Assembly: GCA_910585075.1 (NCBI GenBank)
Contig: CAJUED010000012.1
Span: 1 to 64,000, forward strand
Length of the DNA stretch: 64,000 nt
Direction of reading: 5' to 3'
From: an uncultured Lachnospiraceae bacterium
GTDB lineage: Bacteria; Bacillota; Clostridia; Lachnospirales; Lachnospiraceae
Of the stretch, positions 51,293-60,390 are shown one piece after another. The position numbers were made by a program, and so were the translations under genes. The notes below the pieces were generated by a model. The model had not been told where the DNA came from. It made no database searches and saw nothing but the letters and a program-made list of their open reading frames with translations. Position 1 is the first letter of the stretch. Each line of letters begins with the position of its first letter.

Positions 51293-52642
51293 TTAATTTC
51301 CTGTAAAATGTCCGGCTTTTAATTCCTTTGCCGCTTTCAAAAGAGTTTCTCTTTCATTTCGTGAAGGGTCCTCCACCACAAAGTCCAGCAGCTTTTTCAG
51401 CATTTCCCCAAGGCCCGGGCCCGCCGGTATCCCTGTATTTTCCATCAAATCCCTTCCTGTGACAGCCAGCTCTTTCAATGAGATACATTGCTTCTCCGCC
51501 ATCACATGCTCATAAACCCGGTAAACCGCCTTTAACTTTTCTTCTTTTTCCGCCCGCATGTAAGTACTTTGCGCCCGCATATCCGCCGCCTTCACCTCAA
51601 GCAAAAGCGGAAAAATATCTTCTCCGGTTTTCATGATGGCGCGCCTTACGCAAACCGGCTCCGGCTTTACATCATAGTCATGATATTTCACCACATGCGT
51701 CACCAAGTAAATCGTCTGATTATCAAATTTCAGCCTTCTTAAAATACCGCGGGCCATTTCCGCCGATAAATCAGGGTGCCCATAGAAATGGTGAATGCCC
51801 TTTTCATCTACGATAAGCCTTTCCGGCTTTCCAATATCATGAAACAACATGGTAAGGCGCAAAATCTTATCGGCTCTGACCTCCTCCATGGATTTCAGTA
51901 TATGTTCTCCCACACTGTAACAGTGATGGGGATTGTTCTGTTCCGTCTCCATACACCGGTCAAATTCCGGCAAAATTACCTGTGTAATCCCTGTCTCGTA
52001 CGCAAGACGCAGATTCTCCGGATGGGGCGATGTAACCAGCTTTACCAGCTCTACCTGAATCCTCTCCGCGCTGACATAGGTTAAATTCTCATTTAATTCC
52101 TGAATAGCTGCTGCCGTACTCTCCTCTATCTCATATCCAAGCTGAGCCGAAAACCGCACGGCCCGCATCATCCTTAAAGCGTCCTCCCGGAATCTCTCTT
52201 TGGGGTCGCCCACACAGCGGATAATCTTCCTTTTAATATCATCAATACCGCCAAACACATCCACCAGACCCGTTTCATCATTGTAGGCCATAGCATTGAT
52301 TGTAAAATCCCTGCGCCTTAAATCCTCCCGCAGGCTTGGCGTAAACGTTACCTCTTTCGGATGCCGCCCATCCTCATATTCACCGTCAATCCGGTAGGTA
52401 GTCACCTCGAACCCTTCCCGCTCTATCATCACCGTAACCGTGCCGTGCTGTATCCCCGTATCAATGGTGTGGTCAAAAAGCGCCTTCACCTGCTCCGGAG
52501 TCGCCGAGGTGGTGATGTCCCAGTCGTCAGGAGTTCGCCCTAAAATGGAGTCGCGGATACAGCCGCCTACGGCATACGCCTCATAGCCGGCTTCCATGAC
52601 CCTGTTTATAATGTACCGCACCTTTTCAGGTAATTGAATCAT
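51293..52642 (-). CDS. cca: CCA tRNA nucleotidyltransferase with HD domain
   Basis: The 449-aa class II enzyme has the nucleotidyltransferase motif AVGGCIRDSILGRTPDDWDITT, the RRDFTINAMAYN segment, and an HD domain (LFHDIGKP). It adds CCA to tRNA 3' ends; the tRNA-Gln in this window lacks an encoded CCA. The ATG at 52642 follows GAGGG; a GTG at 52660 is an alternative. Confidence 0.92.
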   Translation of the reverse strand: MIQLPEKVRYIINRVMEAGYEAYAVGGCIRDSILGRTPDDWDITTSATPEQVKALFDHTIDTGIQHGTVTVMIEREGFEVTTYRIDGEYEDGRHPKEVTFTPSLREDLRRRDFTINAMAYNDETGLVDVFGGIDDIKRKIIRCVGDPKERFREDALRMMRAVRFSAQLGYEIEESTAAAIQELNENLTYVSAERIQVELVKLVTSPHPENLRLAYETGITQVILPEFDRCMETEQNNPHHCYSVGEHILKSMEEVRADKILRLTMLFHDIGKPERLIVDEKGIHHFYGHPDLSAEMARGILRRLKFDNQTIYLVTHVVKYHDYDVKPEPVCVRRAIMKTGEDIFPLLLEVKAADMRAQSTYMRAEKEEKLKAVYRVYEHVMAEKQCISLKELAVTGRDLMENTGIPAGPGLGEMLKKLLDFVVEDPSRNERETLLKAAKELKAGHFTGN

Positions 52643-52767
52643 GACTGTATCCGCCCTCACTTTCTTTATTTATTTCTGCAAGCAATGAGTCCACCTTGCC
52701 GTGTCCAAAAAATGCAAAGCATCCCTTAATATTTAAACGCAACATGTGGGCTCCGAAATTCTTAGTT

Positions 52768-54198
52768 TTAATATGCTTTGCCCCAATATACCATCTTTTT
52801 TGCAGGTTTACCACAGTAAACGCAGGTCTCGGACAGACACTCCTGTTTGAAAGGAATGCAGCGGCTGGTGACAGCCATATCCTCTTTGATGGCTTCCTCA
52901 CATGCGGTTTCCCCACACCACATTGCTTTCACAAAACCACTCTTTTCCGCAAATGTTTTTACAAATTCTTCTTTATTTAATGCAGTATAAGTATGCTCCT
53001 CAAGGTGCTTCTTTGCACGCTCCAGCATCTCGGTCTGCATTTTCTTAAGCTGCTCCTCCACTGCCTTTTCAAGCTGTGAAAGCTCGACTTCGATTTTTTC
53101 TCTGGTGTCCCGGCGGCAGATAACGCATTTTCCCGCCTCTATATCCTTAGGGCCAATTTCCACACGCAGCGGGATTCCACGCATTTCCTGCTCAGAGAAC
53201 TTCCACCCGGGACTCTTATCGCTGTCGTCCACCTTCACGCGGAAATTTCCCAGCTTATCCCGAAGCTCATAAGCCTTGTCAAGAACCCCTTCCTTTTTCT
53301 GCTGAATGGGAATGATCATAACCTGGGTAGGCGCAATTTCAGGCGGCAGCACCAAACCTGAATCGTCCCCATGTACCATGATAATAGCCCCGATAATTCT
53401 GGTGGACACACCCCAGGAAGTCTGATGCACATATTTTAATTGATTATCTTTATCCGTAAACTGAATGCCGAAGGCCTTTGCAAAGCCATCCCCAAAATTG
53501 TGGCTGGTACCGGACTGAAGGGCCTTGCCGTCGTGCATAAGCGCCTCAATCGAGTAAGTTGCATGAGCCCCTGCAAATTTCTCCTTCTCAGTCTTACGCC
53601 CCTTCACCACAGGAATCGCCAGCACCTCCTCGCAGAAATCCGCATATACATTCAGCATCTGCTCCGTTCTCTCCTCGGCTTCCTCAGCTGTTGCATGAGC
53701 CGTATGACCTTCCTGCCACAAAAATTCCCTGGAACGCAGAAAAGGCCTTGTCTCCTTCTCCCAACGTACCACACTGCACCACTGGTTATACACCTTAGGC
53801 AAATCACGGTAAGAATGAATATCTCCCTTATAAAAGTCACAAAACAAAGTTTCTGACGTGGGCCTTACACACATCCTCTCCTGAAGGGGATTTAAGCCTC
53901 CATGAGTTACCCATGCAACCTCAGGCGCAAACCCTTCCACATGGTCTTTTTCTTTCTGCAAAAGACTTTCCGGAATAAACATAGGCATGTATACATTCTC
54001 CACACCCGTTGCCTTGAACCTTTCGTCCAGCCGCTTCTGAATATTCTCCCAGATAGCATAGCCGGCCGGCTTGATCACCATACATCCTTTTACGTTGGAA
54101 TAATCAATCAATTCCGCTTTCTTTACCACATCCGTATACCACTGGGCAAAATCCTCGCTCATGGATGTGATTGCTTCCACTAATTTCTTCTCAGCCAT
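52768..54198 (-). CDS. proS: Prolyl-tRNA synthetase, short eukaryote/archaeon-like type
   Basis: The 476-aa class II synthetase lacks the bacterial editing insertion and resembles the archaeal/eukaryal-like ProS (YTDVVKKAELIDYSNVKGCMVIKPAGYAIWE, RPTSETLFCDFYKG, EGHTAHATAEEAEE). A Cys-rich C-terminal zinc-type end (CVICRRDTREK, CVYCGKPAKK) is present. The ATG at 54198 has GGAGG just upstream. A proline-type T-box leader lies directly before it. Confidence 0.93.
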   Translation of the reverse strand: MAEKKLVEAITSMSEDFAQWYTDVVKKAELIDYSNVKGCMVIKPAGYAIWENIQKRLDERFKATGVENVYMPMFIPESLLQKEKDHVEGFAPEVAWVTHGGLNPLQERMCVRPTSETLFCDFYKGDIHSYRDLPKVYNQWCSVVRWEKETRPFLRSREFLWQEGHTAHATAEEAEERTEQMLNVYADFCEEVLAIPVVKGRKTEKEKFAGAHATYSIEALMHDGKALQSGTSHNFGDGFAKAFGIQFTDKDNQLKYVHQTSWGVSTRIIGAIIMVHGDDSGLVLPPEIAPTQVMIIPIQQKKEGVLDKAYELRDKLGNFRVKVDDSDKSPGWKFSEQEMRGIPLRVEIGPKDIEAGKCVICRRDTREKIEVELSQLEKAVEEQLKKMQTEMLERAKKHLEEHTYTALNKEEFVKTFAEKSGFVKAMWCGETACEEAIKEDMAVTSRCIPFKQECLSETCVYCGKPAKKMVYWGKAY

Positions 54199-54240
54199 TT
54201 CTCTCCTCCGTTCTAAATTTCTTTCCATTCGTAACTGCAC

Positions 54241-54600
54241 AACAAAGGGTGGCACACCTCTCCACCCCGCAAGGGACCGGAGACCGGCGGTACCACCCTA
54301 ATTAATGTATCATAAACATTCTCTTTTCTTACCGTTAACGCCGGTGCTACGCTGTGTTTAAATGTAAGGCCGCGTATTTGATACCGCCATCACATGTTCA
54401 CACAGGGCTCCAAGGCAGGTTCCGGATATTCTACTTGAAAATCTTTCAGCGCCTTCTAATCAACAGCCCCAATCCGGCAGAGCATATATTCCGCCAAATT
54501 GTCGTTTTATTAAAAGGGATTTTCTCTCTGGAAGCTTCCTGTCCGTACTAATCCTCTTCTTCGCCATTTGCCGCTCATTACAACTCCGCAGTGCACGCCC
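54241..54600 (-). promoter_or_regulatory. T-box riboswitch of proS
   Basis: On the minus strand the T-box sequence AGGGTGGTACCGCC lies at 54299-54286. The competing terminator pairs GGGTGG with CCACCC (54252-54247) and ends in TTTGTTGT. Upstream about 280 bases are structured, including AGTA and CAGAGAG, as expected for Stem I. The specifier codon could not be fixed by eye. The leader should raise proS expression when uncharged tRNA-Pro accumulates. Confidence 0.82.
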
Positions 54601-54636
54601 AAAACCTTCAGTTGCCTTCACGGATATTGTATCTTG

Positions 54637-54665
54637 ATTTTATGGAAAAAATTTCACTTTGTCAA
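54637..54665 (-). promoter_or_regulatory. Promoter of the T-box-proS unit
   Basis: TTGACA (54665-54660) and TAAAAT (54642-54637) lie 17 bases apart. They overlap the end of the upstream ligase-like gene. Confidence 0.65.
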
Positions 54666-56175
54666 TCCTATTTTCTCCCATACCCAAAAGAAGAAACAAA
54701 AAAGGGAAATTAAGTACCTGGGCAAAGCTTACCATATTATGAATAAAGTAGCAGACCGTACACACTAGGAAAAGATAAAGCCCCGGATTTTCCTTTCCTT
54801 TTCTCATACACCTTACCGCAAAAGAGACAAATATGCCCACCAGAAGTCCCGTTCCCACAATACCCGTATTAATCAGACAGGTCAGCAGTTCATTGTGGGC
54901 ATTGGTCAACCGGTTGCTCCCGAAATTATCCCGCAGCATCACAGCTATTTCTTCCAGAGAATATACATAGGCAGAAAAGCAGTCCGGCCCTGCTCCAAGG
55001 AGCTTTCGTGAAATAGGCATCTGCATATACGCCTCCAAGCCTGCTGTAATAGCCGCTCCTCTGCCATGTCCCCAGGCTTCACCAAAAGAAAACACCTGTA
55101 ACTGTCCAAAACCTGGAATTCCCCAAAACGTATTGATCCCTGTAAGCACCAGATATAGTAAAATACCTCCTGCCAGGGCGATAGCCATTATCCCGTGAAC
55201 CTTCTTCTGTATTTCGTCACTGATTTCCTCCGCTTTCCATCTTCTAAGCAGTATATACCCACACAAAGCGGCGGCTCCTATCGTCAATGCGAAAGGAGAA
55301 TCCGTCACATAAACGCACAAATTATTCCGTTCATAATTATACCGTTCCGGCAAAATCATTCTTAACACGCCTGCTGCCCTGGCCGAAAATCCCCATATGG
55401 AAACCAATAAAAAATAATTTCTTATCCATTCTTTCTTTTTTACCGCTATCCACAGCAAAATATAAAACAGCACTCCAAAAAAAAGAAAAATGCTACTTCC
55501 CCCCTGACAGAACCCTGCCAGAAAAACAATCGCTACATAAATCCCATACGGCCATTTCCTTTTCTCCCCAAACAGAAACAGACTGATGCCTATGGGCGCC
55601 ACCACGGAAAGATACCCGCAAAACCAGTTGATATTTCCCAGCGTGGAGAGAAAAGCCGGGTCCCGTATTCCCAGCGGAATCAAGTAAATAGAAAATCTAT
55701 CCAAAATTCCCAGCAGGAAAACCAGCCCCGAGGCCAAAACCGCCCCATACCACACCGCCCGGCTTCCATTCCAAAACCGGGATATTCCAAAATACAGACC
55801 GCATAAGGTAAGCAGCAACGCCAATCCCATATGCCAGCCTTCCGTCCCCCAAAGGGCTTCCTCCCTGTCCCAGGAAAATACATAAGAAACAAAAATTTCG
55901 GTGGCATACAGTATCACGAGCATATCCGTCACGGATAAGCCTTCCCATTTTATCAAATACGGCTCTCTCTGCTTTATACGGCAATGCAGCACCTGCCATC
56001 CACCCACGGTTCCCAGTACCGTCAAAATCAAAAGCACCGCCAGAGAACTATAAATCAGAAAATGGTACTTCGCCTCCGCAATATCCACGTAACCTTGATG
56101 CATATAAAAAGGATATATTCCAAAAATCAACAGCAAATATGCCGTTGTAAATAAACCGCCCGCCTTCTTAACCAA
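54640..56175 (-). CDS. O-antigen-ligase-like polytopic membrane protein
   Basis: The 511-aa product has about twelve membrane helices and the Wzy/WaaL-like motif GAGPDCFSAYVYSLEE near residue 395, with NAHNELLTCLINTGIVG after it. It is likely involved in surface polysaccharide or glycan joining, but the substrate is not indicated. The start is TTG after GGTGGAAGA. It has no glycan gene neighbours in the window. Confidence 0.78.
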   Translation of the reverse strand: MVKKAGGLFTTAYLLLIFGIYPFYMHQGYVDIAEAKYHFLIYSSLAVLLILTVLGTVGGWQVLHCRIKQREPYLIKWEGLSVTDMLVILYATEIFVSYVFSWDREEALWGTEGWHMGLALLLTLCGLYFGISRFWNGSRAVWYGAVLASGLVFLLGILDRFSIYLIPLGIRDPAFLSTLGNINWFCGYLSVVAPIGISLFLFGEKRKWPYGIYVAIVFLAGFCQGGSSIFLFFGVLFYILLWIAVKKKEWIRNYFLLVSIWGFSARAAGVLRMILPERYNYERNNLCVYVTDSPFALTIGAAALCGYILLRRWKAEEISDEIQKKVHGIMAIALAGGILLYLVLTGINTFWGIPGFGQLQVFSFGEAWGHGRGAAITAGLEAYMQMPISRKLLGAGPDCFSAYVYSLEEIAVMLRDNFGSNRLTNAHNELLTCLINTGIVGTGLLVGIFVSFAVRCMRKGKENPGLYLFLVCTVCYFIHNMVSFAQVLNFPFLFLLLGMGENRIDKVKFFP

Positions 56176-56218
56176 TCTTCCACCTGCTCACACTATAAAC
56201 AACAGTAAACGAATGTAA

Positions 56219-57118
56219 CTACGCATAATCCGTCTGATAAAATAACATCTTATCAATGGTTATCCTGGGCCGCCACCACTGCCTTGCCTGTTCAAATTCA
56301 GGGTAAGGCGTATACCACTGCCAAGAAATATCGAAGCCCCCGTCGTCCTTTTGGATTTTTGCCAGAGCATCCTTTTCAGCGGCAATCAGCTTCCGGACAC
56401 CTTCACCCATAAATTCAGGATGGGGTACTGCAAAAAAGTCCGAGGGCGCCGTGACATATTCCACCCCATATTTTTCAGTATCCTTGCAGATGGCATTTTC
56501 AATCCGTTCTTTTATCAGCTTTTTCAGGTCCTCCGGATTTACAATATCTGTTTTCCCATACTCTTTTAATAATTCATAGCAAAGAAGATAGCATTTAAGC
56601 CCATCACCACTTATATCCGTATGTTCTTTCAGATACTCATAAGCTTCTTTGATGATTTCTTCATAATAAGACGTACCTTCCCCAAAGCAGACCATAAAAG
56701 CGGCAAGGGAAACCGTAGGATTATAACCGTCCAGACCGTCACCCTTTTTCTCCCACCAGATAGCATGGGGATACTCCTTATTTGTCTCAATAGCAAACAG
56801 CCACCTTTTCTGTTCCTCGTTAAAAGAGTCATGAGACTCCAGGTAGCGGACAATTCCACCTGTTATATCCTTGGCATCATCAAACGCCTGAATTCTATGC
56901 AGGGTAATAATCGCATCATTTGTCGTAATAGGGGTTGAATTGGGATTCCAGTTATCCGCCTCAAGCCCATGCCCAAAACCACCATCCGGATTCTGATATT
57001 TTTTCAGCTCCCTTATAACCGCTTCCTTCTCTCCATTTTCAAAGTAATAATCGTAAACCGCACGCTCCAATGGGCGGGCATTCTCCACTATAAATTTTTT
57101 CGCCATACAACAATCCAT
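56219..57118 (-). CDS. Terpenoid-cyclase-like alpha/alpha-barrel protein
   Basis: The 299-aa soluble product has repeats like LKKYQNPDGGFGHGLEADNW and KIQKDDGGFDISWQW (QxxDGGF type), as in squalene-hopene cyclase and prenyltransferase beta barrels. No DxDD motif for protonation is visible and it is much shorter than these enzymes, so only the fold is suggested. The ATG at 57118 follows AGGAGG. The function is unknown. Confidence 0.7.
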   Translation of the reverse strand: MDCCMAKKFIVENARPLERAVYDYYFENGEKEAVIRELKKYQNPDGGFGHGLEADNWNPNSTPITTNDAIITLHRIQAFDDAKDITGGIVRYLESHDSFNEEQKRWLFAIETNKEYPHAIWWEKKGDGLDGYNPTVSLAAFMVCFGEGTSYYEEIIKEAYEYLKEHTDISGDGLKCYLLCYELLKEYGKTDIVNPEDLKKLIKERIENAICKDTEKYGVEYVTAPSDFFAVPHPEFMGEGVRKLIAAEKDALAKIQKDDGGFDISWQWYTPYPEFEQARQWWRPRITIDKMLFYQTDYA

Positions 57119-57286
57119 AACACATTTCCTCCTATGCAAATTATAGCATACTTTAAACCATTTACAACTTTACCCCTCACCAAACTACATTCTTTCTCTT
57201 TAATGCTTTTTCCTTAATATTAAGGTTCTTGCCCGGCTCCTCCATTCTGTGCTATCATAAGTCTTAGCTAAAAGCAGTTTCACACG

Positions 57287-57365
57287 AATCCCCATGCTGC
57301 CGACAGCCCGCAAATTTAAGCGTCAATACAAATTGGGAATTGAAAAATCTTTGATTTTCAATCTA
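57287..57365. repeat. Dispersed repeat, copy 2
   Basis: AATCCCCATGCTGCCGACA and AAAAATCTTTGATTTTCAATCT match the ends of the sequence at 38163-38241. ATTGAAAAATC and GATTTTCAAT at the right end can form a hairpin. It lies just upstream of the pseudouridine synthase gene. Confidence 0.5.
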
Positions 57366-57394
57366 TCTTTCTATAGAAAAAGGACAAAATAACC

Positions 57395-58162
57395 GTGCGG
57401 AAAAATATTCTTTTTGAGGACAAGCATATCATAGTTGTTTACAAGCCCCCGGGTATCGCCACCCAGACAGCCAGAGTAGGTCAGCAGGATATGGTAAATG
57501 AGCTTAAAAATTATCTGGCCAAAAAAACGGACTGTCCGGAACACAAACCAAAAGGCGAACCCTATCTCGGCCTGATACACCGCTTAGACCAGCCTGTATC
57601 CGGGCTTTTAGTGTTCGCCAAGACCAGACAGGCCTCAGCAGAGCTCAGCAGACAGGTTACAAACGGGCAGATGCAAAAATATTACTATGCTATCGTTTAT
57701 GGAAAACCCCAGGCCATTCAGGGAACCCTGACGGATTATCTTTTCAAAGATGCCAAAACCAACCGGTCCCTGGTTGTGGAGAAGGATTTCCCACAGGCTA
57801 AAAAAGCTGTCTTGCATTACCATCTTGTTAAAACATTGTTTGCCTTTGATGAAAGCATGAATCCGCAGGATGCGGCAAAGTTTTCTCCTTCCGGAGAAGC
57901 TTCTCTCGTTGAAATCAAACTGATTACGGGCCGGCACCATCAAATCAGGGCTCAAATGGCTCACGCCGGCATGCCCCTTCTTGGAGACAGTAAATATGGC
58001 AATGCGCTGTCCAGAGAATTCAGTCTGAAAACCAAGTGCAGGAATGTGGCTTTGTGTGCTTATAAGCTGATGTTTCAGCATCCCATATCAGGAAAAGAAA
58101 TGATTTTCGAAAAGGAACCGGAAGCCGAGATATTTCTTCCTTTCTTTTCCAGAGGAATTTAA
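57395..58162 (+). CDS. RluA-family RNA pseudouridine synthase
   Basis: The 255-aa product contains GLIHRLDQPVSGLLVFAKT, with the catalytic Asp of the RluA family, and LITGRHHQIRAQMAHAGMPLLGDSKYG. It lacks an S4 domain at the start, as in short RluA-type enzymes. The exact RNA position is not inferable. The start is GTG with AAGGA upstream. Confidence 0.88.
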   Translation: MRKNILFEDKHIIVVYKPPGIATQTARVGQQDMVNELKNYLAKKTDCPEHKPKGEPYLGLIHRLDQPVSGLLVFAKTRQASAELSRQVTNGQMQKYYYAIVYGKPQAIQGTLTDYLFKDAKTNRSLVVEKDFPQAKKAVLHYHLVKTLFAFDESMNPQDAAKFSPSGEASLVEIKLITGRHHQIRAQMAHAGMPLLGDSKYGNALSREFSLKTKCRNVALCAYKLMFQHPISGKEMIFEKEPEAEIFLPFFSRGI

Positions 58163-58333
58163 AACCATTTTTGTCATATTCTATATAAACTTATCCATAC
58201 TAACCAATAGCGCCGAAAATCCGCTTCAGCATATTCATTTTGTAAAAGTCTCCGAAAGCATCTCTCCACTGGCGGACGATATGTGAATGACTCTGACGGA
58301 TTCGCGTAATTATGGAAAGGGTATGGATACTTT

Positions 58334-59419
58334 ATGAAAATCAATCTCACAGAGGGTGGAAAAAAATATCTGACAGCGGCGGTTATCACACTTGCCGTGT
58401 ATTTTGCCATGAAATACTTAAGCCCCATCCTCTCCCCATTCCTTCTTGCCTTTCTACTGGCAGGTCTCTTAAATCCTTTGGTACAGGCGCTTCACAAAAG
58501 GCTTAAAATACACAAACCCATTCTTGCCGGGCTCATACTATTTGCAGCCTGCTTACTTATTATCATATCTCTTTGGCTTATCATCACTTCCCTTGTGGCA
58601 AACAGCAGCAAAATAGCAGGCTGTATACCGGATTATCAGGAGGATTTATGCCTCTTGCTGGATGATTGTTGTAACAAAGTGGAACAAAAATTTGGCGTTG
58701 ACGGCGCTCAGATTGAAAATTTTATTATAGAACAGATGAATCTCTTTGTTGAAAATCTGGAAGTTAAGGTTTTGCCTGCGGTTATGGGAAAATCCGTAGG
58801 CTATATGAAAAATATTGTAAGCTTTATCAGCTTCATCGTGGTTATGATTATCGCCATACTTCTGATTATGAAAGACTATGACAAGTATGTTTTGAAATTA
58901 CAGGAAAACAATGATTTTCAGGGTGTTAAGGAAATCGGAAAGAAAGTACTGCTTTATGTAAAAACTTTTATGAAGGCACAGCTCATCATTCTGTGTATTA
59001 TAAGTGCTATATGCGCAGTAACTCTTACCTTTTCAGGCATGAAAGGGGGTATATTTTATGGCATTCTCACAGGATTCATGGATATGCTGCCTTTTATCGG
59101 AACCGGCATTATGCTGATACCGTTGGCATTTTTCCGATTGCTGAACGGTCATTATTTTCAGGCCGTCTTATGTTTTTTTCTTTATGCGGTCTGCGCTCTT
59201 GTCCGCGAATTTTTAGAGCCAAAGCTGATTGGAGAACGGGTAGGCGTATGGCCGGTAGGCATTTTATTTGCCGTATTTGCAGGTATCCATCTGTTTGGCG
59301 TATGGGGCATCATCAAAGGCCCCTTATCCCTTGTCATTATCTGTGAAACCTGCAAATACTTCTGGAATCTTCCGGAAGGCGGCCAACCCGATACCCCTTC
59401 CGATGAGCCTAACTCTTAA
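58334..59419 (+). CDS. AI-2E family transporter
   Basis: The 361-aa protein has about eight membrane helices with a soluble region near residues 95-150. It has the family-type segments FLLAFLLAGLLNPLV, GFMDMLPFIGTGIMLIP and LEPKLIGERVGVWP. The family includes autoinducer-2 exporters and other transporters, so substrate is unknown. GGAAAGGG lies upstream. Confidence 0.88.
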   Translation: MKINLTEGGKKYLTAAVITLAVYFAMKYLSPILSPFLLAFLLAGLLNPLVQALHKRLKIHKPILAGLILFAACLLIIISLWLIITSLVANSSKIAGCIPDYQEDLCLLLDDCCNKVEQKFGVDGAQIENFIIEQMNLFVENLEVKVLPAVMGKSVGYMKNIVSFISFIVVMIIAILLIMKDYDKYVLKLQENNDFQGVKEIGKKVLLYVKTFMKAQLIILCIISAICAVTLTFSGMKGGIFYGILTGFMDMLPFIGTGIMLIPLAFFRLLNGHYFQAVLCFFLYAVCALVREFLEPKLIGERVGVWPVGILFAVFAGIHLFGVWGIIKGPLSLVIICETCKYFWNLPEGGQPDTPSDEPNS

Positions 59420-59565
59420 TTGGCAGAACCTGCATCAAATAGCACATTGCCTGTTGCTTTCATAAAATCTCCATGTACTGATTTGCAGCGCGACTTCATA
59501 AGTCAAATACTCCACATTTTACGCCGTGAAGTATCAAACAAACATTTATAATAAACAGTTCAAAA

Positions 59566-60255
59566 TTACACCTTAAACCGGTATCCAACACCCCATATCG
59601 TCTCGATATATTGAGGTTTTGCAGAATCATACTCGATTTTTTCCCGGATTTTCTTGATGTGCACCGTAACTGTTGCAATATCTCCGATAGAATCCATATC
59701 CCATATTTCCCGGAACAATTCTTCCTTCGTATATACGTGATTGGGATGCTCTGCCAAAAAGGTAAGTAAATCAAATTCTTTACCGGTAAAAGCCTTTTCC
59801 ACACCATCAATCATGACTCGTCTTGCCGTCTTATCGATACGGATACCACGGATTTCAATAATATCGTTATTTTTCTGAGTAGAACCGACCAATCTGTCAT
59901 ATCTTGCCATATGTGCTTTCACTCTGGCCACCAACTCACTGGGGCTGAAAGGCTTGGTCATATAATCATCCGCTCCAAGTCCCAGTCCTCTGATTTTATC
60001 GATATCATCCTTTTTAGCAGAAACCATGATAATTGGAATATTTTTTTCTTCTCTGATTCGTTTGCAAATTTCAAATCCATCCATACCCGGAAGCATCAAA
60101 TCAAGAACAATCAGATCAAATTCCTCGGACAAAGCCGTCTGAAGTCCTTCTTCCCCATCATGATTAATTTTTACCTCAAACCCACTAAGCTCCAGATAAT
60201 CCTTCTCCAAATCCGCAATTGCTTCTTCGTCTTCAATAATTAAAATTTTACTCAT
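59566..60255 (-). CDS. OmpR-type response regulator
   Basis: The 229-aa product has a receiver domain with the phosphoacceptor Asp-52 in VLDLMLPGMDG, Lys in VSAKKD, and a C-terminal winged helix (GKEFDLLTFLAEHPNHVYTKEELFREIW). The ATG at 60255 follows GGAGGAG. It is paired with the downstream-placed sensor kinase gene at 60391-61869; on the minus strand the kinase comes first. Confidence 0.92.
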   Translation of the reverse strand: MSKILIIEDEEAIADLEKDYLELSGFEVKINHDGEEGLQTALSEEFDLIVLDLMLPGMDGFEICKRIREEKNIPIIMVSAKKDDIDKIRGLGLGADDYMTKPFSPSELVARVKAHMARYDRLVGSTQKNNDIIEIRGIRIDKTARRVMIDGVEKAFTGKEFDLLTFLAEHPNHVYTKEELFREIWDMDSIGDIATVTVHIKKIREKIEYDSAKPQYIETIWGVGYRFKV

Positions 60256-60390
60256 TTTCTCCTCCATTCTGAAATCCTGCAACTATTTCATTACAAACCG
60301 TCACGCTCGCTGCTATTATATTATCCTCTATGCACTATTTCTTACCGATCCTTCATATTGTCAGCAAACCACAAATTTTATCCGGCTCCT

